Shown here: one piece after another, positions 43,295 through 55,764 of the stretch
Numbering within the stretch: the stretch's first letter is position 1
Layout: every line of letters begins with the position of its first letter
Assembly (NCBI GenBank): GCA_026419785.1
Contig: JAODTK010004165.1
Coordinates: 106,324 to 170,323, forward strand
DNA: 64,000 bases
DNA from: Sclerodactyla briareus
Lineage: Eukaryota > Echinodermata > Holothuroidea > Dendrochirotida > Sclerodactylidae
Direction: 5' to 3'
The notes under the pieces: model-generated
Told to the model about the DNA's origin: nothing
Seen by the model: the letters and a program-made list of their open reading frames with translations, nothing else
The model's database searches: none
Made by a program: the position numbers and the translations under genes

Positions 43295-46080
43295 GGTGAC
43301 GGGATCATTATCACAACACCTTACAACACCTTGTGAGTGTTACATAAAAGTTGAGTAGCCTAGATTCAGTCAATTCCTTTGGGATTACGTTAAAATTATC
43401 GGTTCTAGGTGCTGAAACTTCGGTCCCACCATATTACTGGTGTTCGCACTGGGGGAGGGGGGCGGACCGGAGGAAACTACGTCAGGCAGCACAGGCCCCT
43501 CAGTAAAAGCAGGAGTGGCTAGGCGAAGGTGATGGGTCATATAGCCCTGCAGCTAGGCGCTATTGACAGGCGTGTGCCCCCAACTTTCTTTTCTTTTTGC
43601 CTTTGGAGATCACTGCTTACCCCTCAGCATACCAGTTTGAGTCTGGACTAAGCTTAGGCATCGTCATCTTCATCATGCATGGAAAAAATCATAGTTCAAT
43701 ACGCCAACACAGAGCCTTTGGTTATCTCGTTTCCTAACGTCAGTAACAAAATGGGTATATTGTTGGTACCGGGTATAGATAGTATACCTGGGTAGCCCCG
43801 GAAACCTGGGCGTAAAAAGCGGAGAGGCGACTATCGGATCGAACATTACCTAGCAACACGATAATAGCACAGATTCGCGGAAACTAAAGCAGGGAGGACT
43901 TATCCATCCAGTGAAATGGCCGATCACGAGTGAGTACTTACACAAAAAAATGCTTTGCCACCCGAATACGGGATTCAGAACTTGCTTTTGGCCGTGACCT
44001 TCATCGTAGCATAGTGCTTCAAGTATCGGCAACCGTGATTAGCGCTTGATAGTATGGAACTGAAGTCGCATCATTCCAGTATATTACGGTAAGTACACGA
44101 ACCCCATATTAACGTCATTGCCTGACCCGAACACGCCTGGACAAGGTTCAAGGACGCTAGCGTCCTGGGTCCCCTATACGAACCACAAAACGAGGAATAT
44201 TTAATGAAAACTTGTATCCACCTCTTAATATGGTGAAGCTTTGTATAATCTGTTTTGGGTAGTAGTATTTCTCTTGTCAAAAAGAGCACCAACTCGGACT
44301 ACTAAACAGATATTTTGGTTTGGATGCCACAGTTGCACTGCACTGTTATGTATGTGCTATCTGTACTGTGTGCAATTTTTTTATTACACACCGGGCAAGA
44401 ACTGTGATGTGGAGGTGAGTGTAGCGGGCTGCAAAAACAGTCCTGTTCAAGGACTAGGAACTGCATATGGATGCATAGGCATCAGTAGCACTGCACAACA
44501 GCGTCCGCTTTCTAGCCAGGTTCTAGGAATCGGAAGTCAGCGACGTGACGCTGGGAAAACTTGGAAATATTTGTCGGAATTCGTAATTCTGGAAGGTCGG
44601 TCGATCTATAATATTCTTTTACACACCCTAATTTACCATTCGGGTGTATTTTCTGTGTGTTGTTTATATTGGAAACCCTTCGAAAAAATGACGTCATGCA
44701 GAGGACAGTATAGTTGAGGGCAACGTTCGTGGTCCATACGTATTCGTGGAATATTAGAGCTCGCGAATTAATGTACATGACGCGGCTTATTTCTAAAACA
44801 ATGACGCATAAAAATGCGCAAAAACTAACTTTAAATGATGCTCAAGATGTCATAAACACTCACCAACTGACCTACTCTGATCGAGCTTTCCAAAATGCCA
44901 AAAATCAGGTGAATATTCACTTCTTTACCAATAAGAATTTTTCAATTTATGAAGATTAACATTCAAAGAAACAATGGCGTCGAACGTGAGTCTTCTATTC
45001 GGAATGCATTGCCCAAGCTTATTGTAATTTACAAAAAAGAATACAAAACGAACGTAATTCGCCGACGAACATGCCATGTTACAGCAGGTCACTTTTCGAA
45101 TTACAAAAAGGAACAATGAACGCAAGCGATTTAAAATTAAATAGCGCCAACCAATCCATTTCAGTCAATTATTGTAGGTCCCTAAGAAGTAAGATGTTGC
45201 CGACCGGGTGCGGGCCACGGCCAATGACGCTAGCTATGTATGCAGGCAGGGTGGCCTATAGTCTATGCCAGCTTCGCGAAAAGTCTGACTTTGTTGACGT
45301 AAATAATTGAAGTAAGAAAATGTAATAGTTGTGAATGGAGAATATAGAATGTTTTGATTGCTACTTGCTTCATGACATATTCCGGGTATCGGTAGGGGAT
45401 TTTATGCCGCGGGTCTCCCGATACGATCGGCGGACCGTCACCCGGGACTCGGTCACAGCCACGTCCGAGTAGTGCAATTCGACAAAAACAAGTGATAAAG
45501 GTGAAACACGAAGGTAATTTAATTATTTTTACTTTATGTGAAAACATATTTGGCAACAGTAACATGGTTCACGAAATTCGATGCCACCATTATATACTAG
45601 GCTTAGCCAGTCCTAGGCTATTATGTATAAAAATAAAAGTTAAGCCTTGCCATGGGGCTATTGTGGCATACGTTACGTTAGGGTTGGGAATAGGACTAGG
45701 AGTAGGCTAGTTTGGTCTGTGACTAGCACTGCAAATTTTCTGGGAAATCGCTAAACATTACACACGGCAAAACTGCTCAAAATACCCTTCTCTAGTGCTC
45801 AGTTGATTGGTCCTAGAGATATTCTCAAGATCATGAGCGTAAGCGCAGTACACATCGGAATGCTCGATTCGCATCAACGGCAGAGATTTTAAATCTAGCG
45901 GAATACAACTGAGAAACGCTCGCGCATGACCTGTTCCGCCATCGTCGTTTCAACTTGACTGGAACAATACCGACACTTATCGGTGGTGTACTCCAACTTT
46001 CATGGCAGAACCATTTACATTTGTAAACTTAAATGTGCGGTAAGCGTAAACGGTTTTGTTTTGGGCCGTGTGATGTTCCA
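43295..46080. other. Stretch without supported genes
   Basis: Plus frames 44241-44717 (158 codons) and 44714-44959 (81 codons, including NDAQDVINTHQLTYSDRAFQ) are the most protein-like, but neither has splice signals or a known motif. A short G-rich tract occurs near 43450-43465. Confidence 0.4.
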
Positions 46081-46082
46081 GA

Positions 46083-46222
46083 GGAGAGTGGGAGGGGGGG
46101 GGGTGGGGGGGGGGAGGGGTGCGGAAAAAATTAGGAGCACAAATAGGGAGCATATACGTATGCGAGGCGGAGGGGGGGGGGGGTGGAGGAAGGTGGGGGG
46201 GGGGGGGGGGGGGGGGTGGAGG
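46083..46222. repeat. G-homopolymer-rich tract
   Basis: Several G runs of more than eight, with GGTGG and GGAGG interruptions. Could form G-quadruplexes. It also explains the Pro-rich minus-strand frame here. Confidence 0.85.
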
Positions 46223-46334
46223 AAAGGCACGTGCAACTTCAGAATATATTGACCCCGAATGTCAATGACTAGGCAGTCAGACATTGAATAGTAGCAGAAT
46301 TTTGTGAGAGAGCCAGCGGCCGGCAGTGGCTGGA

Positions 46335-46490
46335 GGAACTCGAATCGTGACTCGGGACCTCTTCGAGTCTGGACTCGATCGGACTCGGACTCGGGTTTCA
46401 ATGACTCGGACTCACCACTCGACCGAAAGGACTCGAGAACTGCGGTCCGAGTCTTGCCCGAGTCCTCTATATCAAGGACAGAACCTATCA
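46335..46490. repeat. GACTCG-rich block, copy 1
   Basis: Many GACTCG/CGAGTC hexamers in both orientations (gactcggactcgggtttcaa, ccgagtcttgcccgagtcc). The forward-rich half followed by an inverted half gives a long imperfect hairpin. Confidence 0.8.
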
Positions 46491-46494
46491 CTCA

Positions 46495-46620
46495 CAATCA
46501 ATATTTTGGTTGAGGGGGACAACGCAATGCACTTTTGCCCCCCCCCCCTCCCCATATTTTGAGCCCGACTTCTATTTCGGCTGACACTGTTGTACCCGAA
46601 ATATCCACGGCAACCCGATG
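46495..46620 (-). repeat. C-run repeat family, minus copy
   Basis: aatattttggttgaggggga, caatgcac and a C run, then catattttgagcccgacttc and ctgacactgt. It is the reverse complement of the copies at 53770-53925 and 61045-61200. Confidence 0.75.
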
Positions 46621-47600
46621 TTACACTGAATGCATAATGAGTGATAAATGATCATTTAGTGAACTCTGCTGCTACCGCATTAAATTTTTTTACATCGTTT
46701 TATATCCGGGATCGTGTTCAGGAAACATTATGATGTGCCTTATGCAAACACATGATGTTCCTTAAACAGATGCCAGAAAATACTATAGGTTTTCTTAATT
46801 ATCAATGAAAGAAGGGTTCTCCTTATCGTTTGCATAAGACCGTTGTGTGTTGTGTGTAGTTGTCAAGTTTCATCAATCGGAACGTGTCGATTTCTGTTAG
46901 GGACCAGGTTAGTTGATAAACAAACAAACATACAAATGTGCTATCTTGAGGTAAAGGGGATTGAAGCGACGACCCGGGGCGACGGAGGTAGGTCTACCAC
47001 CAAACAGGATCTGTGATTTTCTTCATATTTATGGGTGCACGGTGCACCTACTATCACAGAGTGCGGCATGAAATGCGGCCAGGGAAAACGCCACAAATTG
47101 CGTCTGTCAAAAAGACTGGATTCAAAATTCAGGTGAAGAAAAGGCTAAGTTCAAATATTTGAATCTGGATGAATGCCCAAAGAATGGAGTGTTAATTACT
47201 TCGTTGTTTTTGAAGGGAAGGAGGTTGATGGGACGGGGGTACTAGTACCACATGGCGGGACTTGTGAATTCGTTGGCATTTATGGTCTATTCAAGGGGGC
47301 GGTTCGTGTTGGCGATTGGGGGGCGGGGGACGGACAAGCTGAAGACTGATCTACGCGGAGCGCCAGCAGGGGTTGGCGCGTAGCGTTACAAAGAAAATTT
47401 CACGTTTGACAGACCCCCTAGATTTGAGGAAACGGACTTATAGTGGCCCTAGGGACAATACGCACATTCAGTCCTTTAAAAAATGATAAAAAATGTTATT
47501 TGCAGGAAAGGTTCTCCAACTGAACGTATCGCCTTAGGGATCAATTTTCAAGGGTTTTGCGTCGGGGGCTGTGACATTCTAAAAGACCATTGCAAGTGAG
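46621..47600. other. Repeat-mosaic DNA, no gene supported
   Basis: Contains segments shared with other copies in the mosaic, such as ggaaaacgccacaaattgcg (also near 52295 and 54170) and the GGCGC hairpin at 47351-47385. Confidence 0.5.
47351..47385. repeat. GGCGC hairpin with extended CTACGCG arms
   Basis: ctacgcg pairs with cgcgtag, and gcgcc with ggcgc, around a short loop (agcaggggtt). The longest-armed member of the family in this window. Confidence 0.65.
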
Positions 47601-47604
47601 GTAA

Positions 47605-47705
47605 TGGGCGTCGATCCGGGGGGGGACAGGGGACACGTCCCCCCCCCCCACTTTTCGAAGTGGGGGGGGACATCATATCAAAGGCCCCCCCCCACACTTT
47701 TTGAT
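47605..47705. repeat. C/G-run palindrome with ACTTTTCGAAGT core
   Basis: A run of C, then cacttttcgaagtg, then a run of G, followed by catcatatcaaa and a second C run with cacacttttt. A related copy is at 48905-49000. Confidence 0.8.
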
Positions 47706-48904
47706 CCTCGATGAAGGGACGAAAGTACATGTCCGTTGACACACGTATTCGTTAAGTGGTTTTGTGTGGGCTGAAAAAATTGAGAAAGCAGCTCGAATCA
47801 CAAAAGCACCAAAGTGGCCTTTATTCCGAACCCGATTGCAAAATTTTCGCCGCGATGCGCGCGAAGGAAGATGACCTGCAACTGCTGCCTCTATAGGGTC
47901 GTGAGCGATTGCTTTTGAAGGCATATTCTGAGCCGATTATGAAGATTTTATGCAAGCCAGAAACACAAGTGAGATTATTCTATTTGTTTTTTTAAAAGGT
48001 AGATTTACAATAAATGTCTATTGATATAACCCGAATGGGCGCTGGCATAAGTGGCGGATGAGGAGTCAGACTGCTCCAAAGGAGTCATGGAAGGGTAAAA
48101 GCAAGTTGCAGGTCGAGGAAAACAGCTGGGGCAAGAATAGGCCACAATTCAGGCATACCAAAACCTACCAAAGCTGTCGTAAATGGCCCACAATGTCTGA
48201 TTGCCGATTTCTCTTGTCGAAAACCCGATGATTGAGCAAAAAATGTGTCATCTGGTCAAGGTGGACGTTGTATTTTATCGATTTATCCAAGAAATATGCA
48301 AAAGCAAAAACTTCGTCCGTTTCGGATCCTGATGTTGTTTAGCTGTCAGTACTGCAGACCAAGCGTCACGATAAATGAGATTCGTGCAAAATTCGAGTGC
48401 AATTTGTAATTTGCATGGACTGTATTTTACAATGCTCTTAGCCAGCTGAAGGCATCGTAGACGATGCACTCCAATTTGAACAATATATCTTGCACTTCAA
48501 TTTCAACGAAACAGTCCGTGGCCTATGATCCGAAACGAGACAGAAAACAATTGCGGAGCGCGTCGAGATATTCCTACATGGTAATGCGCAATATAGGAAT
48601 GAATATGTTATTTAACAAAACCCAGGCCAGAAATGTATAATCTAGCGAAGATGAGAACATTTTTTTTAAATCATAGACTATACCAGGAAACTAAGCGAAT
48701 TAGTCACCTTTCGTTCGACTTGTGTTGTGTTTCTACCTTCATAATTGGCACAAAATTCGAACAACTTTGTGATATTCTAGTCAAAATATCCGTCGCAAGG
48801 AACGGGTACGAGGCAAAACGAACATTTTATAACCCGGTTCTTCTAGAATGGGCTAACCGCTCTGACTTCCAGGCCTTTACCCCTAGACCCCAACTGAGGT
48901 CATG
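47706..48904. other. Repeat-mosaic DNA, no gene supported
   Basis: Includes a CGCG hairpin (aattttcgccgcgatgcgcg, 47842-47861). A plus frame at 48633-49013 runs into the palindrome and is not supported. Confidence 0.45.
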
Positions 48905-49000
48905 GGCGTCAACAGGTGGGGGCGGGGGGGGACATGGTCCCCCCACTTTCGAAAGTGGGGGTATATCATATCTTTTTGTCCCCCCCACTTTTCCGGACCG
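48905..49000. repeat. Perfect palindrome in C/G-run repeat
   Basis: ccccactttcgaaagtgggg at 48941-48960 is a perfect palindrome (extended one base on each side), followed by tatatcatatctttttgtcc and another C run with cacttttcc. Same family as 47605-47705. Confidence 0.85.
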
Positions 49001-49312
49001 TAATAAAAAATAAGAGGCACATGCCCGATTTTGTATCACTCTAAACTGATTCAATTTTTGTTTAACCAAACAATAATCTCGTTGGAAATTATCTTAGGTC
49101 CACTAATTCTGGGTGCGGACCCCAGGTGACGTCTGGACCCGATAGAGCCGAAGTGGAAGGAGAACCATGTGTCAAACCGAATTTTCGAATTTTAAATCCA
49201 ATTGCCAAAAGTGCCTAATTTTTCAAGTGTTTTTCGCGCGCCAATGTCGTTGTTCTTCCAGGCGGTGTAGGCTAAAAATGCGAGGTAAAGCTTCGAATCA
49301 TTCCGTTCACTC

Positions 49313-49935
49313 GATTAATTCAGAAGCCTTGGGAGCAAACTGCTCCCCCCCCCCCATTAGTCTGAGATGAAAATTCGGACGAAAATTCGTGGAAAATTTA
49401 GGAAGGAAAAAGCAAAGTGAAGAAAAAATGCAGACTTTTTTCATAAAATGCCCGTGAAACATGCATTTTTTTTCGCGCGCTTCGCGCGCGCCGTTGTTTC
49501 CATGACTGAATTTTAAAATTCGGGTACACTTTTTCTGCTCCAAATGGAGTGTCCCTACCGGCCTATGCTTTTCCCACTTCGATCCCACCAGATACCGTTC
49601 GGTAGACCCGTGAATCTCACGCAAACAAAGCCAGAGTATAAAAGGTAACTAAAAAAAAATACCATGTGTGATAATCGGTAAATCATCTTAGATTGCACAA
49701 TGAACATACTTTTTTTGGGTCTGTTCTTTACTCAAATCATACATGTAAATGGTTGCTATTGAGCCTGGCAAGAGCTGCTTCCGTCGATCTGGAGGGTATG
49801 AAAATCTGGAAATTGTCTTGGTTCCGCTCCGCGCCAACCGATGGTGCGCTCCGCTTAGATGGTCCTTTGCATTCGTGTAGCCCCCCCCCCCCCACTTTTC
49901 GAAACGCGCGCTCCGACGCCCCTGACTGAGGTGGG
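49313..49935 (+). repeat. Dispersed duplication of about 620 bp, copy A
   Basis: Collinear with 51418-52040: C run, gatgaaaattcggacgaaaa, a CGCGCG hairpin (49474-49490), cgatcccaccagataccgtt, cgccaaccgatggtgcgctc, and a terminal C run. A partial third copy is at 50390-50650. Confidence 0.88.
49474..49490. repeat. CGCGCG-cttcg-CGCGCG hairpin
   Basis: A perfect 6-bp GC stem with a five-base loop directly 3' of a T run. The best preserved of about nine similar hairpins between 47.8 and 61 kb. Confidence 0.8.
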
Positions 49936-50389
49936 TCCATGGAAGGTTAAGATTCAGGCCAATAACCAGAAGAAAAGAGAACTTACTGCCCTGGTGGGTC
50001 CAGCACATTTAGAGCATGAATTTGCACCCCAAGCCAAAATTTTCAAAGATGACGGGAAACCCTTACTGTCTGGACCCCTCGCACAGGGACGAAAATGTTA
50101 GCCCCTCGCCTAGTCAGCAATGTCTTACGTCGCTGCTGCCGACATAGTGAAACATCATCTAGACCTCAGTGACGGATTCTAAGTTTCCTTTTCTTCTTCC
50201 GCAACCCATGAAATCACCTGGGCAACTTACTATTCCGCAGGGCGAAATACCACCTTCCCAATAAACAATAAATCAATCTGAGTTACGCCCCAGTCTAAAC
50301 AGAGTAACTAGGCTACATAGTTTGTTCACACTTCATTAATTGTAAAAACCCAAACTGCTTTGACTTCTGTCTCGGACCAAATTGCGTAG

Positions 50390-50650
50390 CCCGTGCAGAT
50401 CGCAAAGTTATTCTGAGATGAAAAATTCGGGCGAAAATTGACCAATAATTCGGGGAAAATCTGGACAGAAAAAAGGCCAAAAAGTGGAGGAAATGCCAAA
50501 AATGTCTGCTGACCAGCCGGAATTTTTCATTCTCAAACGCCCGAAGAAACATGCCAATTTTTCGCGCGCTTCGGCACGCGGGGTTGCTTTGATAGCGTTT
50601 AGGCAAAACATGTTTCGCTAAAACACAGAAGGGTCCCCTTACGCCTAGCT
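50390..50650 (+). repeat. Partial copy of the 620-bp repeat
   Basis: Shares tctgagatgaaaaattcggg and tttttcgcgcgcttcgg with copies A and B, then diverges. Confidence 0.7.
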
Positions 50651-51417
50651 CAGCTTCATCGCACTTTTTTCTCATTCGAATGATTATTTTGCAAGTGCCT
50701 ACCAAGCATTGAGGCCAAATTGTTCATGACAAACAAAACAGCCTGGCACTGGCATCACTTGGCTAATTGCGTAATAGTCAAGGGGCAATTCTCCTGTTGA
50801 AAGCGCGGGTCCCAGGTGGACCAAGGAGTTCGAAACACACATAGTACGTATGACTAAAAAAAGTTGGAGTCAAGACCGCACAAAAGACTACTGGGATTGG
50901 AAGTAGTCTAGTCCAGATATACGATATGCTAATTGGCACAACATTTATTTCAGTCGTTTTCAACCCCAAGTTTAGGTGATATTGTAAATGTATGCCCAAT
51001 ATAGTAAGCTGGTAAAGTATATCACGGGTGCGTACAGAACCAACTTAGAGGCAAAGGCAGCCATATTATCCGAGGATGCGTCGGGGCCGGGTTGCATGAT
51101 AATTTGAGAGGTGAAAAAGAAAGACCGAAAAATACCCAGAATTCGGAAGATTAATGGGGAGAAATTGGGCAAAGTAAAATGGAAAAAGTTTTTTAAGATG
51201 GATCTGGTGGCCCGTGGCCCCGGGATTTTTGCATATAATCTGCAATGAAACCCACTAACCTTTTTTGGCTGGCTTAAGTTGTTCTGCCCCAATTTACTGA
51301 ACAGTGAACGTGTACAGTGCACCTGGTCAGTTTATTATAGTGGGTGGTGCGGGGTTCACAACTTCACAGTGATACCCATAATTTGATGATCGTCTAAACT
51401 GATTCAATTATTGTTCT
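50651..51417. other. Repeat-mosaic DNA, no gene supported
   Basis: A decayed fragment of the 620-bp repeat (aattcggaagattaatgggg) lies near 51085-51190. Confidence 0.4.
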
Positions 51418-52040
51418 AAACTATTTCAGAAGCCTCTGGACAGACTGCCCCCCCCCCCCAATTTTTCTGAGATTAAAAAATTCGGCGGAATTTCGTGGAA
51501 AATTTGGAAAGGGGAAAAAGCAAATTAGTGAAAAAATGCCTGAATTTTTGCTGACTCTTTTTCGATTAAAGCCCGGGACAACATGCAAAAAAAAAAAATT
51601 CCGCGCGCTTCGGCGTGCTGGTAGTCTTCGAGACTGACTTGTAGAAATTCGGCCAAATATTATGACTCCCAAATTGGGAATGGTCCAGTACCGCCTATGG
51701 CTTTTCCCTCGATCCCACCAGGGACAGTTGGGTAGACCCTTATCCCACGCAAACGAGGCAAGAGTAGTAAGGTAATAAAATATCCAGTTGTGTGATATTG
51801 CGTCTTCGTATGTACAATGGACAAATTGTTGTCGTTCTACTCAAACACAAATGAAATGGGTGTGCTATCGAGTCTGGTGGTGCCAAGCTGCCGTTTCGGC
51901 GTCTGGAGGGAAGGAAGAGCTTAAAATTTTCGGACGCTACGCGCCAACCGATGGTGCGTTCCGCTCAGACTGGTCATTTGCATTCATGAGTCCCCCCTCC
52001 CATTTTCAAAACGGATCGACGCACCTGAGTGAGGTTACAG
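51418..52040 (+). repeat. Dispersed duplication of about 620 bp, copy B
   Basis: Same order of blocks as 49313-49935 about 2.1 kb away. The CGCGCG hairpin is degraded here (ccgcgcgcttcggcgtgc). Confidence 0.88.
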
Positions 52041-52270
52041 TAAGGTGACAAAAGAAGCAATTAGAAGGGCCAATGGCAACAACCAGTAAGTTCGCGCGAA
52101 GCGAGAGATTTTGCAGAATCAATTTGACCACGCAGTGAATGAACCCTCTTTGACCTTCACTTGATATGCATGCATTTTCCACTCAAAGATTACGGCCCCC
52201 ATTTTTATCCTATTTTGCGGGAACAACGGCGCATAGGGAGACACTTCAATCAGGACCAGACACGGTGTGC
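52041..52270 (+). repeat. Repeat with CGCG motif and actcaaagattacggcccc block
   Basis: ttcgcgcgaagcgagagatt followed about 100 bp later by actcaaagattacggccccc and gcgcatagggagacac. Also present at 59808-60130 (plus) and 54260-54430 (minus). Confidence 0.72.
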
Positions 52271-53334
52271 CAAATGAGTATAAACCGAAAGGTAAACGCC
52301 GCAAATTGCGCGACGAAAGCGCTCACAATTTTTGCATTTTCGGAAATCCATGGTAAAGTCCAGGCAATCTTGGATATGAAACTTATCCTCACCTGAATTT
52401 GCATCATGTCTTTGTAAAGGGATTGGTTTAATATGTGCACCGTGCATGCATCCAACTTTCAACAACAAGTGGTCGCCCCATAAATTGATTGTTTAACACC
52501 CTAATTCAAATTTGCAAATAGCAATGGCATCACCAGACTTTTCATACGCGGGGGGGGGGCACAGATATGTTTCGGAGGCGCGAAGAACACTATTTAAGCG
52601 TAGCGCCATCATAGGTTGGAGCGGAGCGCAAAAGGATTTCTTGTGAAGCACCCCAGATGCCGGAAATGACACTTCCCGGACCGCCGAGTTTCAGGCTTGC
52701 ATGTACCAAGATTCAAATCTGGGCATTTTGTGATCACAAATTTTGTAATCGGTAGTTAGAACATGGAAAACATTTTGTCAGACCCGGTCTATCGCTGTCC
52801 CGACTTTAATTTTTGGCCAGAATATCCAACCAATTGTGCTCCATATAGAAAAAAACAGGATTCTCACCCGAAAATTGGGACTTTAGATAGCTTTAGGCTA
52901 CTGTCCTGACCGTATGACGTCCATACCGGAAGAGCAGGGAACTTCCGAAGTTAGCAGTTATCGGAGAAACATGCGTTTGAAAATCCAAGCAGTGGATAGC
53001 CTAGGCTACTGTAGTTCCAAATCGCGCGTGGGCGTGGGAGGAGGACACGACCAGAGGCTAAATGGTTTTGTAATCAAAAAGAGGTTTGTGATTGTAGTTT
53101 TCAAGGTTCAATGAGAATGTTGTGTATGATTCCACTCACAAATATGTATAAGTTAGGCCCTGGGGCCAATGAGCAGATGAGGCGAAAGAAGAAATTCCAT
53201 AGGTGTGCGGAAGATGGAGGGAAAGCAGGGACAAAATCCCCACCATTACGCGCGACGAGGCGAACGAAACCGAAACACAAAATTTGTTCACTTTTAGCAT
53301 ATCGAGGCGCATTCGTTCTCCCTTTGTCACCTTG
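52271..53334. other. Repeat-mosaic DNA, no gene supported
   Basis: Contains a G run at 52549-52559 and a GGCGC-type hairpin at 52600-52630. Plus frame 53111-53353 lacks support. Confidence 0.4.
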
Positions 53335-53540
53335 GGGCATGATTCAATCGTAAATTCAGGCATATTGGACTTAGTCTTTTCTCCACTTGAATTATGAATC
53401 ATTTCTTTTGACAATGCAATTTTTGGGGCCGTCGTTCCCCGACCGCATTTTCGACGCCCCACCGTGTGCCTCTCATAGTGATAGTATGTGACCGTGCACC
53501 CAACTTTCAACAAGTGGGTTCGCACCCATGAATAAAATTT
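53335..53540 (+). repeat. Dispersed repeat pair, copy 1
   Basis: Shares cttttctccacttgaatta, catagtgatagtatgtg, and a gttgaa/caacttt block with 60525-60760 in the same order. Confidence 0.72.
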
Positions 53541-53769
53541 AAAAATCACAGTATCCCGCCAATCTTATGCAAAAAGATTTGTTGGAGGAGAACATACTTC
53601 CTAATAATTAAAGAACAACCGGAGTAATTTCAGGCAATTTTCGTTCGTAAGGTAAGGAACATAATAGTTGCACCAAGGCACATCATATGTCTGAACACTA
53701 CCGGTACATAAGATACCCGCGGCGCAGCGCGCAAAAATTTTCGGGTATGAAGCAACAGAATTCACTAAC

Positions 53770-53925
53770 TTGATCATTAGGTCATTATGCATTTGTTCAA
53801 ACACGGTTGCTGAGGATATGCCGGAGACAGTGTCAGCGAAAGAGTGGTCGAGCTCAAATATTGGGGGGAGGAAAAAATGCATTGCGTCCCCCTCAACCAA
53901 AATATTGGGGACGCCGTCCCCCACC
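53770..53925 (+). repeat. C-run repeat family, plus copy
   Basis: gaggatatgccggagacagt, gctcaaatattgggg, aaaatgcattgcgtcccc and caaccaaaatattggggacg. The two ATATTGGGG boxes flank a C run. Confidence 0.78.
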
Positions 53926-54020
53926 CCCCCGGCCCCCCCCCGCCCCCCCCCACCCCCCCCCCCCCCCCCCCCTGCCCCCCCCCCCCCCCCCCCCCCATGA
54001 TCGCCCCCCCCCCCGGGGAG
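53926..54020. repeat. Extreme poly-C tract
   Basis: Close to 90 bases almost entirely C with rare G, A or T breaks. Candidate i-motif/G-quadruplex region, and a place where read length and assembly are unreliable. It creates spurious poly-Pro and poly-Gly frames. Confidence 0.95.
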
Positions 54021-54259
54021 GCCTTGGTCTATCGCAAAGTCCAGCAATCAATTTATGGGTGTGCGCCCACTTGAATGTTGAAAAAAGTTGGGGTTGTGCG
54101 GCACGGTGCTAGTATGGGGGGGCACACGGTGCGGTGGAAACCCTATAGCCAACGAAGATTCGGACGGGAACGCCACAAATTCGTGCTAAGACATGATTCA
54201 AAGTTTGGGTTAAATAATTTACATTCAAATATGCTATGACTTTTTGATGAATTAATTTC

Positions 54260-54430
54260 AAAAAGTGTGAACATTTCGCGGCGCCTTTGCGCGCACGTAC
54301 GTTTTACTTTCCCTGTGTGATACTCCATTTCGACACCTTTCTGTCCAACTGGGACCCTCCCATGCGCCTGTGAACACAAGAAGATGAAAATGGGGGCGTA
54401 ATCTTTGAGTAAAATCTCAGGGCCTATCCT
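54260..54430 (-). repeat. Minus copy of the CGCG/actcaaagatta repeat
   Basis: The minus strand reads actcaaagattacgccccca, then caggcgcatgggagggtccc and a CGCG hairpin (54275-54296), matching 52041-52270 and 59808-60130. Confidence 0.65.
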
Positions 54431-54948
54431 AGTGATGAGGTCAGAGGGGGTCATTAGCATGTCATTGGTCAAATTGGATCTTGCAAAACCTCGCGCTCCC
54501 GCGCGAACGTAGTGGTTTCTGTCATTCCCATTTCATACCCAGAACCTCACTTGCCTCGTAATTTAGAAGGTTCACAGCCCCACACCTTGAAATGGACCTA
54601 AGGGCGATAAGTTTTTTTGAGAAACCTTCCCAAGAATGAAACCGTTATAATTTTAGGAATCTGCTTACTGTACCATAAGGCACGGGAAGTGCCGTTCCTG
54701 CAATCTGAGGATCGTCAAACGGAAATTTTCTTGTGGGCACCTCCGCGCCCAACCTGTGGTGGTGCTCGCTTAGATAGTTTTAATCTTGTCCGCCCCCTCC
54801 CCCCCCCCCATACCAACCCAAAAAAATCAACACAAATCGCCGCCCTTGCGCACAAGTCTTCTCCTCCAACTTCTCAAGGTATTTCCGACTGTCCGATTTT
54901 TAATCGGAGTGTGTACTCACACAGTTCTCACACGCTCGCATGTTCTAC
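54431..54948. other. Repeat-mosaic DNA, no gene supported
   Basis: Ends in a segment (gtatttccgactgtccgatt, cacacgctcgcatg) that is the tail of the unit repeated at 54949-56590. Confidence 0.4.
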
Positions 54949-55764
54949 AGTCTAATCAGTTACAGATACGTGGCGTACCCCCACCCCCACCATGACACCT
55001 CCCCCCTCCCCCCAGACCCACGTGATCCATAAATCTACATCAAACCATTTTGTCTGATTCAGCAGAGGTTTTGCAGCTGTTATTTCGCAAATATTGCAGC
55101 AGATGTATCTTAGGGGCCATAAATTGTTTTCTGCCAATAGGCGGGGGCCGCCATATGGGGCCGCATTTCCCTTGGGTTCGACCTCAAGCCCCCCCCACCC
55201 CCCCCAAGACAAATCGCTCGGTATGCGCCTGACGAGATACGGAACATGTGAGCGAAAGAGTATAGGCCTACATTGTCGCGAAAAAGTTTACTATTAGGCC
55301 TACAAATTGTTTGCATCATAAACAATCGAACAGAAAAACTATGACCCCATAAAAGCTTTGGAACGATCAATAAACGAGATATCCTACTGACAAAACGTCC
55401 AGCATTATTCTGTTTATAATGATACCTTACACACCGACATTAACACATTCTGGGAGTACCCAATCTCGTGGAAACTATGATGCCATATCCCAGTGGCGAG
55501 TGCGGACTCGATCCCTATTATTGAATTCCAAGGACTCGACTCAAGTCAATGACTCGACTCGACTCAGACCCAAGGACTCTCCGAGTCCTTGTCCGAGTCC
55601 CTCTATTTTTTATTTTTTTTTACAATCGTACAAGACACCAAAGATACTACAACAAACCGCTTCGCAACAAGTAGCTAAACTCTCCCTCCCCGTATTTCCG
55701 ACTGGTCGATGTCTAAATCAGGAGGGAAATCACACATTCTCACACGTCGATGTTTACAGTCACG
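54949..55764 (+). repeat. Tandem unit of about 815 bp, copy 1
   Basis: Starts at taatcagttac, includes a C-rich tract, gcagaggttttgcagctgtt, catcataaacaatcgaac, a GACTCG block (55495-55605), a T run, and ccgactggtcgatgtctaaa. Repeated collinearly in 55765-56590. Confidence 0.92.
55495..55605. repeat. GACTCG-rich block, copy 2
   Basis: gactcgactcaagtcaatga and gactcgactcgactcagacc, then inverted ccgagtccttgtccgagtcc. Same forward-then-inverted layout as copy 1. Confidence 0.82.

Noticed and set aside
44241..44717. 158-codon plus frame
   Set aside because: Open but without domain, splice signals or protein-like periodicity; not supported enough to call.
46015..46491. 158-codon Pro-rich minus frame
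   Set aside because: Created by G homopolymers on the plus strand and the GACTCG repeat.
53601..54112. Gly-rich minus and Pro-rich plus frames
   Set aside because: Translation of the poly-C tract.
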